A stretch of 64,000 bases of DNA from Paraspadella gotoi (Eukaryota > Chaetognatha): NCBI GenBank assembly GCA_051294375.1, contig CM119269.1:15139918-15203917 (forward strand). Reading direction: 5' to 3'. Below are positions 10,720-38,691 of this stretch, in pieces. Position 1 is the first letter of the stretch. The number at the start of each line of letters is the position of its first letter. The position numbers were made by a program, and so were the translations under genes. The notes under the pieces were generated by a model, which did not search any database, had not been told where the DNA came from, and saw nothing but the letters and a program-made list of their open reading frames with translations.

Positions 10720-11952
10720 CGCAAAAAAAGTTCTTTTCGGAGATAGTATTATAATTATGGGAAAAGATTGACTTTGTTGGTGGTGGTTTGATGCTGATTA
10801 ACTTTATAGTTTATTTCTTCTTGTTTATTTTAATATATGAAAGGAAATTGGAGGAGCAAAAACGTTTTACTCCTTTCCATTTTTAAAAATTGTTCAGCCT
10901 CATGTGTTATTATTATTTTACTTTTAAATTCTAGTCAACCAACTTGTCAGTTCATCTTCGACTTCATTCCAAAGGGGGGTATTTTTCTTTTTTCTAATCT
11001 TTGGTTACTTTGAGTACATAAAGTAGTAAACGATATGGGCTTTTAGATTTACATTTAGTTTGGAAATGAGATTATGATTACAATATGATTATTGCGTCCG
11101 TTTCGATAAAAGCCCAACTTGCTTTTTTAAAAGTTAACGCAATTTTGCCTTATTTTTGAACATTTATTTTTATTTAACAAATCATTCAATTTATCTATCA
11201 AATTTCAATTAAGTCAGCGTTTCACAATTTTTTTTATTTTAACCCAAAAATTCGCAACTGTCTAAGTTAGCATTTTTAGTGAAGCTTGCCTGATATTATA
11301 CAATCTCGATGATATATTGGGAAAACTTTTGTAGCTTTTACTCAATTCTTGTTGAATAAAAGTTTTCTTTTCATATAAAAAACATTTACTTTTAACCAGA
11401 TCACAGGCTCTAGTTTGAATGGAATGCTCATCTACAATATTACGCATTAAAACACTTTGGTAATATTACATTTTTATCCCTAGAAAAATTAAGGGCTGGT
11501 GCCGGCATAATTATAAACAGTATTCTATAGTTAAAATTAAACTACGTAAGATAGTACGATAATATCAACGGTCATCAAAACTAAAGGCGTTTTTCAAAAA
11601 CAACACGCTTTAAAATTATTAACAAACTGACTTTTTATTTTTCTCCTGACATCCTTTCCAATCTTCCCGATCCTCGAAACAAAGAAATTCAACAAAACAT
11701 TTAAGACTTGAACGCAAACATTTTAAATTTGAGAGTAGTCTTTAACATCTGCTTCATCGGTATATGTTATAACCTCGAGTAAGCCAGAAGCGGCGCTATA
11801 TTTTATACATTCTGTCAAAAAAAACAAAAACACATTAATATTGGAATTAGACGAAACGATTTCATTAAAAAGCGGAAAATAGAGTTCGTTCCTTGAGGGA
11901 ACGCGTTAATGAGATTCGCGGCCAAAAGCCAAGGATCCTCTTCTCCGCTCAT
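10720..11952. other. Convergent intergenic region between Rab27 and SLC7 gene
   Basis: About 1.2 kb of AT-rich sequence should contain the 3' UTRs of Rab27 (plus) and the SLC7 transporter (minus). I see no further exon or repeat family in it. Confidence 0.55.
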
Positions 11953-14250
11953 TCAAGACTCGTCCCTCACGGCGTCCCCGTTCTTATCTCCCTCTTTCTC
12001 CTCTTCCTCCGACTTGACGACTACAAACACCTTCTGCGTCGAGACGTTAAATTTCTCCACCCAACGCTGGAAACTCCGCGGCTTCCGCTCCCACGCCACG
12101 AAGATGAGGTAGACCGGGAAGCCGGTGAGGATGATGAGTATCCCAATACCCGTCTCCCGCGGCTCGGCGATCAGCGGGAAGACGACGAGGAAAACGGAAA
12201 AGGCGCAGAAGAGCGCGGGAAGAACGAGCGGAACGCGAATCGGCCGGTAGAGGTCCGGTTCGCGGCGGCGAAGCCAGAAGATAACGAAGACGGAGAGTCC
12301 GGTGAAAAGCCAGACAGAGAATGAGACGTAGTTGATTAGGGCGTCGATGTCCGACGACGATAGGTACAGGCAGGACAGAATACCCAGAAAGATGACGGCG
12401 GGAACGGGCGTAAGCCGCCGTGTCTGCACGTAGGTCAACACGTCCGGCATGTGCCCCTCTCGCGCCCCCACGAAAAAGAGGCGGGAGGAAGTGAGCAGCA
12501 TCCCGTTGACGCCGCCGAAGGTCGACAGCGCCACGAATATGGGCATCGTCCACGCCATGACGCCGAACATGCGGTCCGCGAAATCAACCGCCACCGCGGG
12601 AGAGGCCAGCAGCTGTTGTGGCGAGAGTACCGTTAGGTAGGCCACATTGGAGAAAACGTAAAAGAAGGTGACGAGGGTGAGTCCGCCGCCGAGGGCGCGT
12701 GGTAGATTTTGGTAAGGGTTTTTCATCTCCTCCGTGATGCCGTTGAGGTATTGCCAGGCGTTGTATGAGAAAAGGCCCTGGTAGATGGAGAGCGAGATGC
12801 TGCCGGGGTCGGTCTTGGTCCCGACGAATGGTTCCTGGAAGGATTCGAAGTGGCCTCGGACCATCTGAACCACCCCGGTGACGATGATGATTAGCAGCGC
12901 CAGACACTTGGCGAAAGTGCAAACGTCGTTTACGCGCGTCGTCGTTTTCACGTCGTAGCAATTGACGGCCGTGAGAATGGAGATGACGATGGCGGCCACA
13001 AGTCGAATGGCGGCGTCGGGCATTTCGCACTCGGTAAAGAACGGGTAGATCAGGTAGCGTCCGCAGGTGAGCGAAACGATGGCGATCAGGCAGGGACGGA
13101 TCACCATGCACTCCACCCACAGGCGAATAAACGCCATGACAGGACCGAAGGCGTAATGGATGTAGGCGTAATCGGCCCCGGATTTCGTGATCATCGTCCC
13201 CAACTCGGCGTAGCAAAAGGCGCCGGTGAGTGAAAAGACGCCGCAGACGAACCATACCACGAGACTCATGCCCACCGATCCGGCATTCTCGAGTACGCCT
13301 ACAAACAGAAGGGAGAGTTTCTATCATTATTCAAGATTTTGACGTTCTTCCTAAATAAAAGTACTGGTTGGCAACCGGACAGTTACCAGGCAGTTACTTA
13401 GATCGATATAACAAACTTAATTTTTTTATTATTTGATTATTGATTGACAAAACTTTGTTTCCAAAGGCAGTCCTGTTAATAATATATTTAAACAAAAATT
13501 TAAAAAGTAATACTGTCAATTCTGGGAATATTCAATATGTCATCTCGATGATAATTCAAAATCTGTCTGACCTTAATTCACAATAGAACTATTTTTTAAT
13601 GTTTCCAATAAAATTAATAATTACTTTTGCTACGAACACTCCTTAAACAAAATCAAGTCACGAACGAAATTTATTTGACTCAGAAAGATACAATATCCAA
13701 TATCAAACTCCGATCCGGGAGAGAGTAAAATGCGCATTTTTAATCCTTAATCCAGAGACCATGCTCTTCGCTATCCTTCGTAGCCCGTAGGTGTTTACCT
13801 TTCGGAGAAATGAAAATCCCGCTTCCGATGATCGAACCAACTACGAGGGATATGCCGTTGAGCAGCCCGACCTAGAAATAGAGCATTAATTATCTTTACC
13901 TTACATTTGCATCTCGTTATCTTACTTCCTGTCTACTACTAATTCGTTCCTTTTTTCCCCGCCAATCGATCTTTCCGTTTATTATTTTTTGAAAACATTA
14001 ATCTTGTTAACGTCGACGGCAGCAATCGATCCATCAACATCAACCGAAACGACCGAGCGTGATTTCCGAGGATTTATCGACGAATTAAACAACATTCGCA
14101 TATTTTCACCAATCAAATTCCTTGAGCAGAGTTCGCTCGCTCGCCAACGAAAGCCTTGACCCATGACCCTACCTTCGGCTTGAGTTTGACCGCTTCGGCG
14201 GAACCGCCGCTGACTTGGCTCAGGGATCTTCTGGTCGAGGGGTCACCCAT
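11953..14250 (-). CDS. SLC7-type heterodimeric amino-acid transporter light chain (LAT family)
   Basis: This is a 12-segment membrane amino-acid exchanger that normally pairs with a 4F2hc/rBAT-type heavy chain. Three exons on the minus strand join in phase: 14250-14173, 13871-13799 and 13298-11953. They give 498 residues, the usual light-chain size. The substrate motif GSIIGSGIFISPKG lies in the first membrane segment (about residues 36-49). SLTGAFCYAELGT and the long hydrophobic segments follow the APC fold. The Cys of FTECEMPDA between segments 3 and 4 sits where light chains form the disulfide to the heavy chain. VNCYDVKTTTRVND is also family-typical. The cytosolic C terminus is charged (KSEEEEKEGDKNGD). 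The transported amino acids cannot be told from sequence, so no symbol is given. Introns 1 and 2 are short. Confidence 0.92.
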
Positions 14251-14799
14251 TTTTCAATGAATTGTTCGACGAGGCTTGAGTGTTCTGATTCGAATTAATT
14301 TGCCTACCGAAAGAAAAACAGCAATTTTAGCCACGTGCAATCAATCTTAAAGTAAAAAAATTCACCAATTAATTTGTAAACTATTTAAACTCGATTTAAC
14401 AATAATCTGGAATGTAAGACTAACACGTCAGGAACCGTTCTTTCTAAAAGACTTTTTGGGTAAACTAAGTTTTACTTTTAATTTAATGACAATTGAACGA
14501 TATTTGTTTTGAAAAAATACAAACGCGCTCGAGCGCGCGTTTTCGGCAAGAAAATGAACTCACCCGAAGAAGAACGAAATCGGTCGAGTCGAGGAGATCG
14601 TGAGTCGATCAAAGCTTAACTTTTTTGTTTAACTTCTGCTTGAATCTTAATTTGCTCGTCCACGTGCTCTCCTTGGGCCTTGATTTGGTCTTGGGATGAC
14701 GTGCCTCGTTTTAAAAGTTTTGTTTCTGGGATGATGAAATCTGCTCCTTGTGCGGTTTGGATTGAATCTCTTGGGCTTTTCTAAGAAGCGGATCAATTG
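14251..14799 (-). other. Upstream region of the SLC7 gene
   Basis: This is mixed-composition sequence upstream of the SLC7 start codon that probably includes its 5' leader and promoter. I see no convincing additional coding exon. Confidence 0.45.
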
Positions 14800-14973
14800 A
14801 AGAGAAATTCTTCTAATTCTTGACGCGCGAGTCTTAGTCTTTTTTTTTTCCTAACTCCGTTTCTGCTTGAAGAAAATAGAGAGCGAGACGCCGAGAGGAA
14901 GGATGGCGGGAGAGACAGACGAGAGCCTTGGTTTTCGCACCACGAAGCACGGAGTGCAAACATAGAGAGAAAT

Positions 14974-15020
<47 letters not shown>

Positions 15021-16139
15021 AGGAAAGGAGGAGGAGGAACACCGTCTGACAAAATACTTATGGATATGGTTACACGAAAACCAGAACGTACTTATGTTAT
15101 GAGTTAGTATTGAATTTCATAGCACTGCCAATCGGTATTATACGATTTTTAACTTTTATATTACAGGGTGTTCGGGAATATATTTAAATATTCACGCAAG
15201 ACCTTTTAAATTTAAGAATATAAAAGGTATAATTTAGTATCAATTTTAGCGTTGATAACTTTTTAAAAGTTTTATATTTTAATAACTAGGTACTGTTAAA
15301 ATAACTATGCTACTGCAGCAACATAACGTTTAGTTAATTATCAATTTGATTTTAATCTTGACTTATATTATCCATGGCCGATGAAATTCAAATGCTTATG
15401 TATACCGCGTTAAAATAATCAATCATGAGCATGGATTATAATATCAATTTTTTTTAAATGCTTTTTTCTGAGGGTACTAGCCTAATTAAAATTATTATAT
15501 TATTATATAAAGAAAAAATTTTTGAAATCTTAAAATTTTTTGATGGAATCTGATAGAGCTTAAAAAGTTAAACAAAAAATATAATTACTGTTTTTAAAAA
15601 TTCTTGTTTTAAGTGATAATATAAAAAACTGATAAAATTATCAATAATATGTAATGATGATTTTTTTTTAATTGTAACTTACTTATCATAAAAATATTTT
15701 TTAAAAATTATATTTTGTTTAGACTTTTTATGAGCTATCTGAATCTGGTCTTAAAATTAAAATTTTTTAAAAAAAAATTTAATCTTTATAAATAAATATT
15801 AAAAAAAATAATTACAAGGGTATATAAAATTTTTTTTTGTCCATTGAAAGTATATTTAAAAATAAAGGTTGACCGTGATACAGATTTTATGTTTTAGCAT
15901 TGAGTGCGGTTATTCTTACTTATATTTTTTTATTATTATTATTATTTAATGGGAACCGTATTAAACGAATCCATTTTTGGTATTAATTACTGTGTTAAAA
16001 TATTTTTTTGCAAAAATGTTCCAAACCATGAGTAATTCTCTAATTAAAATTATTATATCGCTATATAATTTAGAGATGANNNNNNNNNNAACCATGAGTA
16101 ATTCTTTAATTAAAATTATTATATCGCTATATAATTTAG

Positions 16140-16205
16140 AGAGATTTAGAGAGCTGATGAAGACTTGTAATACTAAGAGTCGAAACATGTACATTACTAA
16201 AAATA
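16140..16205 (+). ncRNA. Hammerhead-ribozyme-like motif, family 1 (first copy)
   Basis: CTGATGA (16154-16160) is followed by a stem of GACT/AGTC with an AT-rich loop, then GAAAC (16182-16186), a two-base loop and GTA. This order matches a type I hammerhead with a two-base-pair stem III. The 5' strand of stem I is missing here because of the gap-closure artefact just upstream. The intact version is at 18855-18917. All copies have one extra A between CTGATGA and stem II, so activity is uncertain. Confidence 0.5.
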
Positions 16206-16827
16206 AAAAAATTGCTATTACAACAAATTTTTCGTTTCATCTCTAAACTATTTTAAATAGCAAAAAGAAAGTCAAAATACAATCGCTATATAATATAAAA
16301 AAAATTATAATGATTCTGTTAGAGATCAAAAAGTTAAACAAAAAACTTTTTAAAATTTTGATGTTTTATTTCTGAAAATTAGTAAAAACTATTAAAATTA
16401 TTGGAAGATGATTTTTTGATAATTTTTTCAGGTTTTTCTCAATTTTAACCCACTTATCATCAAAATAATAAAAAAGGAAATATACTTTGCGCAGACAACT
16501 TTTTATAAGCTGTCTGAATCTGTTATAAAAAATACAAAATTTTTTTAAAAAATTTGACATATCTTATCTATAATAAATAAATAAATATTAAAAAAATTAT
16601 TACTAATGCTTCTAGCCATTTTAGAAAATTTTGGTTCATTGAAAGTTTTTTCAGAATTGTATCAAGTTTCATTTGGGAAGGTTCCCAAATCAAGTACATA
16701 TATTTATATATATAATCGCTGTGAGGCTTTTAAAAAAATTTAATATATTTTATTATAATAATTTCCTTTCTTTTTTGTTGCGTTTGGGACATAAGGAAAA
16801 ACTTTAAATTCTGATGCAGCAATGAAT

Positions 16828-16890
16828 TTATTTATAAACGGACGTTTCGGTTAGGTTTACGAACCTTCATCAGCGCAATTAGAGACAAAT
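16828..16890 (-). ncRNA. Hammerhead-ribozyme-like motif, family 2 (first copy)
   Basis: On the minus strand CTGATGA (16873-16867) is followed by AGGTTCGTAAACCTAACC, which can pair GGTT with AACC, and then by GAAAC and GTC (16848-16841). The spacing between GAAAC and GTC leaves almost no stem III loop, so cleavage might need a dimeric fold. The same sequence recurs at 19538-19600. Confidence 0.4.
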
Positions 16891-17082
16891 AAATAAAATA
16901 AAATAAATAAATTCACAATTTAAACTTTTTCCTTATGATATATTTTATATATTTTTAAAATTATTTAAAAAAATTGATATATTAAAAATATTATTATTTT
17001 TTTACCTATTCAAAAAAAATAAGAGTATGGATTTAATGATAATTTAATAACAGATTTATAATCTTTTTTTATTATTGAAATA

Positions 17083-17508
17083 TGGTGGACTAAAATCCAC
17101 CAACCGTTCATCAGCGGCAATTGGTGCCGGAGGCAAGTCATTCGCCTCCCAACCCAAAGGTCCGGGGTTCTAGCCCGGTGATACGTCTGGCAGTTAAGAG
17201 GGACGGGGCGCTTAACCCGCCTGTAACATGGTGTTACAGCCTGATCCGAAGCTCAGGGACTGCTTATATTAACGTTCTGTCATTAACACTTATCAATAAT
17301 TACTGTCTCTTCATTGGTGAGCCCGACTTCCGAACACAACAGCAACAACAATACTTTCAGGCGACATGCCTCAACCTGGCGATGCACTTTCCGCCATCAA
17401 CACATCAGGCGACATGCCTCAACTTGGTGACGCACTTTCCACCAATAACAACAATACACTGAAGAGATGCAACAGACTTTTCCCTACGGGAGGGGGGGAT
17501 GTATGGTG
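17083..17508 (+). repeat. tRNA-derived SINE, family B, unit cut by the gap
   Basis: The unit starts TATGGTGGACTAAAATCCACC and has a B-box-like GGGGTTCTAGCCCGG near 17163. It passes through ATTGGTGAGCCCGAC (about 17315) and ends GGGAGGGGGGGATGTATGGTG at the gap. It matches the complete unit at 19792-20213. Confidence 0.7.
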
Positions 17509-17728
17509 NNNNNNNNNNNNNNNNNNNNNNNNNTCTCATTTTCAATTGAGAGAAATTCTTCTAATTCTTGACGCGCGAGTCTTAGTCTTTTTTTTTTCCT
17601 AACTCCGTTTCTGCTTGAAGAAAATAGAGAGCGAGACGCCGAGAGGAAGATGGCGGGAGAGACAGACGAGAGCCTTGGTTTTCGCACCACGAAGCACGGA
17701 GTGCAAACATAGAGAGAAATAAAAAGAG

Positions 17729-17776
<48 letters not shown>

Positions 17777-18854
17777 AGGAAAGGAGGAGGAGAACACCGT
17801 CTGACAAAATACTTATGGATATGGTTACACGAAAACCAGAACGTACTTATGTTATGAGTTAGTATTGAATTTCATAGCACTGCCAATCGGTATTATACGA
17901 TTTTTAACTTTATATTACAGGGTGTTCGGGAATATATTTAAATATTCACGCAAGACCTTTTAAATTTAAGAATATAAAAGGTATAATTTAGTATCAATTT
18001 TAGCGTTGATAACTTTTTAAAAGTTTTATATTTTAATAACTAGGTACTGTTAAAATAACTATGCTACTGCAGCAACATAACGTTTAGTTAATTATCAATT
18101 TGATTTTAATCTTGACTTATATTATCCATGGCCGATGAAATTCAAATGCTTATGTATACCGCGTTAAAATAATCAATCATGAGCATGGATTATAATATCA
18201 ATTTTTTTAAATGCTTTTTTCTGAGGGTACTAGCCTAATTAAAATTATTATATTATATATATAAAGAAAAAAATTTTTGAAATCTTAAAATTTTTTGATG
18301 GAATCTGATAGAGCTTAAAAGTTAAACAAAAAATATAATTACTGTTTTTAAAAATTCTTGTTTTTTAAGTGATAATATAAAAAACTGATAAAATTATCGA
18401 ATAATATGTAATGATGATTTTTTTAATTTTAACTTACTTATCATAAAAATATTTTTAAAAATTATATTTTGTTTAGACTTTTTATGAGCTATCTGAATCT
18501 GGTCTTAAAATTAAAATTTTAAAAAAAAAATTAATCTTTATAAATAAATATTAAAAAAATAATTACAAGGGTATATAAAATTTTTTTTTGTCCATTGAAA
18601 GTATATTTAAAAATAAAGGTTGACCGTGATACAGATTTTATGTTTTAGCATTGAGTGCGGTTATTCTTACTTATATTTTTTTATTATTATTATTATTTAA
18701 TGGGAACCGTATTAAACGAATCCATTTTTGGTATTAATTACTGTGTTAAAATATTTTTTTGCAAAATGTTCCAAACCATGAGTAATTCTAATTAAAATTA
18801 TTATATCGCTATATATTTAAGATGAAGAAATTCTTATAGCATTTAGAGTCATTT

Positions 18855-18917
18855 CGACCTTAGTAGTAGCTGATGAAGACTGTAATACTAAGAGTCGAAA
18901 CATGTACATTACTAAAA
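18855..18917 (+). ncRNA. Hammerhead-ribozyme-like motif, family 1 (complete copy)
   Basis: Stem I can form between TTAGTAGTAG just before the core and CATTACTAA after it: nine pairs with one bulged A and one G-T pair. CTGATGA lies at 18870-18876. Stem II is GACT/AGTC with a loop. GAAAC is at 18897-18901, and a two-base AT loop then precedes GTA (cleavage expected after 18906). All conserved core positions are present in hammerhead order. The extra A after CTGATGA is the one irregularity. Confidence 0.55.
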
Positions 18918-19537
18918 ATAAAAAAATGCTATTACAACGAATTTTTCGTTTCATCTCTAAACTATTTTAAATAGACAAAAGAAAGTCAAAATACAATCGC
19001 TATATAATATAAAAAAAATTATAATGATTCTGTTAGAGATCAAAAAGTTAAACAAAAAACTTTTTAAAATTTTGATGTTTTATTTCTGAAAATTAGTAAA
19101 AACTATAAAATTATTGGAAGATGATTTTTGATAATTTTTTCAGGTTTTTCTCAATTTTAACCCACTTATCATCAAAATAAAAAAAAAGGAAATATACTTT
19201 GCGCAGACAACTTTTTATAAGCTGTCTGAATCTGTTATAAAAAATACAAAAATTTTTTAAAAAATTTGACATATCTTATCTATAATAAATAAATAAATAT
19301 TAAAAAAATTATTACTAATGCTTCTAGCCATTTAAAAATTTTGGTTCATTGAAAGTTTTTCTCAGAATTGTATCAAGTTTCATTTGGGAAGGTTCCCAAA
19401 TCAAGTACATATATTATATATATAATCGCTGTGAGGCTTTTAAAAAAATTTAATATATTTTATTATAATAATTTCCTTTCTTTTTTGTTGCGTTTGGGAC
19501 ATAAGGAAAAACTTTAAATTCTGATGCAGCAATGAAT

Positions 19538-19600
19538 TTATTTATAAACGGACGTTTCGGTTAGGTTTACGAACCTTCATCAGCGCAATTAGAGACAAAT
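19538..19600 (-). ncRNA. Hammerhead-ribozyme-like motif, family 2 (second copy)
   Basis: This is the same motif as at 16828-16890. CTGATGA on the minus strand is at 19583-19577, and GAAAC at 19558-19554 is followed by GTC. Both copies sit in the duplicated block, so they are not independent evidence. Confidence 0.4.
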
Positions 19601-19791
19601 AAATAAAATAAAATAAATAAATTCACAATTTAAACTTTTTCCTTATGATATATTTTATATATTTTTAAAATTATTTAAAAAAATTGATATATTAAAAATA
19701 TTATTATTTTTTTACCTATTCAAAAAAAATAAGAGTATGGATTTAATGATAATTTAATAACAGATTTATAATCTTTTTTTATTATTTGAAG

Positions 19792-20446
19792 TATGGTGGA
19801 CTAAAATCCACCAACCGTTCATCAGCGGCCATTGGTGCCGGAGGCAAGTCATTCGCCTCCCAACCCAAAGGTCCGGGGTTCTAGCCCGGTGATCGTCTGG
19901 CAGTTAAGAGGGACGGGGCGCTTAACCCGCCTGTAACATGGTGTTACAGCCTGATCCGAAGCTCAGGGACTGCTTATATTAACGGTTCTGTCATTAACAC
20001 TTATCAATAATTACTGTCTCTTCATTGGTGAGCCCGACTTCCGAACACAACAGCAACAACAATACTTTCAGGCGACATGCCTCAACCTGGCGATGCACTT
20101 TCCGCCATCAACACATCAGGCGACATGCCTCAACTTGGTGACGCACTTTCCACCAACAACAAACAATACACTGAAGAGACGCAACAGACTTCTCCCTACG
20201 GAGGGGGGATGTATGGTGGACTAAAATCCACCAACCGTTCATCAGCGGCCATTGGTGCCGGAGGCAAGTCATTCGCCTCCCAACCCAAAGGTCCGGGGTT
20301 CTAGCCCGGTGATCGTCTGGCAGTTAAGAGGGACGGGGTGCTTAACCCGCCTGTAACATGGTGTTACAGCCTGATCCGAAGCTCAGGGACTGCTTATATT
20401 GAATGGTTCTGTCATTAACACTTATCAATAATTACTGTCTCTTCAG
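19792..20446 (+). repeat. tRNA-derived SINE, family B, tandem dimer
   Basis: A complete unit (19792-20213) is followed head-to-tail by a truncated one (20214-20446). Both begin TATGGTGGACTAAAATCC and carry the B-box-like GGGGTTCTAGCCCGG. The complete unit contains two short internal repeats (GGCGACATGCCTCAACCTGG and GGCGACATGCCTCAACTTGG). The dimer layout parallels family A at 3796-4488. Confidence 0.7.
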
Positions 20447-22370
20447 AAGTATGATAAAAGCTAAGATAAAACTGATTAAAAGATATTTTTGTTGTTGTTC
20501 TGCGTTTAATTATTAAAGGTTTGCAAATTAGTTCTTAAATTGTTTACCTTCTCATCTTGCTAAAAAGAAATACGTCGTGGTTTTAACCAGTTTAATTCGT
20601 TTGATCTGAAGCTAAAGGGACTATTAATTTAGTCCTTAATTTATAATAAATTATTGATTGAGCTGATTTTATTTGTAAATATTAGATTATTAAATGCTTT
20701 TTTTATAATCCTTTTACTTTTTTTTTAAATTTATAAAAGTACGACTTAAAGAAATATGTGAATAATTGAAGACTTCGAATCTCCATCATAAAAAAGTATA
20801 AAATTATTTTTCCTGCCAAGAACTGAACTAAAATTAATCGCAATACCGACAAAATAATATAAATAATGATAGTCAGGAAAGCAAATATTCAATAGGTTCC
20901 CTCAATTTGGATTTTCTACTTCCCGGATTCAAATTGATACCCATGTAATAGAATAGGCAAAAGGCCCAATTCACTTTTTCATGCGCTGGGCACTGTGAAA
21001 TTCGGAAACGGGACGTAAGGACTAAGAGCCGAGTTCAGTTGCAAACGGCTACAGACATTCGATGCGCGTTGATGGAAGAAGGGTACCAAACTTTTGTTCA
21101 ACGAATGGAAAAAGCAAATAAATTTATTAAAAAAAAAAATATTTTATTTAATTTTTCGGCAACTGTATTTTGTTTTAATTTTAAAATGAACCGTGGTTTA
21201 CCCTAAGAATTTTTAATATTTTTAGCTATATGGTTTAATTAACAAATCAAGGAGTACAAAATTTTTTCAGAAATTTTTGTTATCACGAGTCTGCTTCTTA
21301 ATGCCTTTTTAATAATTTTTCTTTTTTGTAAATGAGCGAGGGTTATGGTAAAAGTAATGGTAGTCTGGTAGAATGCCTGCGGTATTATTAATATAAAGCT
21401 TCTAGTTTAGCTCACAGATTAATCAATATGATAAAAATTATCATGGGTAAGCTTCGCCGCGTTAACTTGCATCGTGTCTTAAGATAAAAAAAGAAAATCT
21501 TTTATTTAGTTTTTCAGAAAATGATTGATTCTCCTCCCGATGCCCTTAAACAAAGATATTCCTAAATCCACACCCCGTTATTCTTGACAATTTGTAATAG
21601 GTCAATCATTCCAAATTTAATTCAATTTTCTACGCTTTTTTATCGTAATTGTATTGCCGAATTTATTTATTTTGTGACCTCTCACTCTTTAAAAAAAATT
21701 GAAACCGTGAAAAACCGTTGGAAAAAAGAGGGACTTGAATAATATTAATAAACTTGACTCAGAAAAACGCGCAAAGAATAAAAGACTGAGAATTTGTTTG
21801 TAAAAAAATCTAAGAATTATGTATTAATTACGGTAATATCAAAGGTTGCGTTCCATAACGATTTACGAGCCTTGTCTTAATTTAGCACTAGGTAAAGAAA
21901 AGCGAAAACGCCTAAATACGATTTGAACCAATGCAACTTATCACCTATATGTCATGAACTAAAAATAAAATAAACATACATTTAACAATACTGTAAAAAA
22001 CTTTTATTTGTATTATCAATATCATGCAGGGGAAGAAACAGAAAACAGTTGAGTTATAACGGAAACAATTCATATATAATTGTGCAAAACCAGACTTGCA
22101 AAAGTCCCGATAATTTCACGAACAAAATTTCGTCAAAACGGACTTGAAATTTATTCCTTACGCTTATGATACGGACGACGGAAAGAGACGGTAACGTGCT
22201 AAAACGTCGAATAATACTGATAACTTTAGTTTAACCGTGAAATAAAGGTAATAACGTTTAATATTTAGAATCCCATATATCTCGTCTTTTAATGGCCGCC
22301 TTTTGTTTGTTACAGATTTTGAATATTAATTAAAAATAGAATGAATCCAATCCTTCTTGGCCTCGCGAAA
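20447..22370. other. AT-rich intergenic region downstream of the DAGL gene
   Basis: 1.9 kb of AT-rich sequence probably includes the DAGL 3' UTR near 22000-22370. I see no coding exon, tRNA or defined repeat. Confidence 0.5.

Positions 22371-38691
<16,321 letters not shown>

Larger units (their letters stand above)
14800..17508. repeat. 2.7-kb AT-rich repeat block, first copy
   Basis: The block matches 17540-20219 at high identity apart from small indels. In order it holds a GA-rich microsatellite (14966-15019), about 900 bases of AT-rich sequence including the family also at 3418-3720, a hammerhead-like motif on the plus strand at 16154, another AT-rich family member (16290-16660), a hammerhead-like motif on the minus strand at 16873-16841, and a SINE family B unit from 17083. 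It ends at a 25-N gap (17509-17533). Ten Ns at 16080-16089 are flanked by a repeated 55-base sequence, an apparent failed gap closure. Confidence 0.8.
17534..20219. repeat. 2.7-kb AT-rich repeat block, second copy
   Basis: From about 17540 this duplicates 14800-17508 in the same order, including the GA microsatellite (17719-17775), both hammerhead-like motifs and the SINE. Differences are mostly one-base indels in A/T runs. Its left edge abuts a 25-N gap, so a haplotype duplicate or failed overlap is likelier than a real tandem duplication. Confidence 0.8.

Noticed and set aside
12584-13327. Long minus-strand open frame of 247 codons
   Set aside because: It overlaps the SLC7 exon in another frame and has an Arg/His-rich composition typical of a shadow frame.
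17100-17130. TCATCAGC in SINE family B (CTGATGA on the minus strand)
   Set aside because: The following sequence pairs in other ways and lacks GAAAC and GTH at hammerhead spacing.
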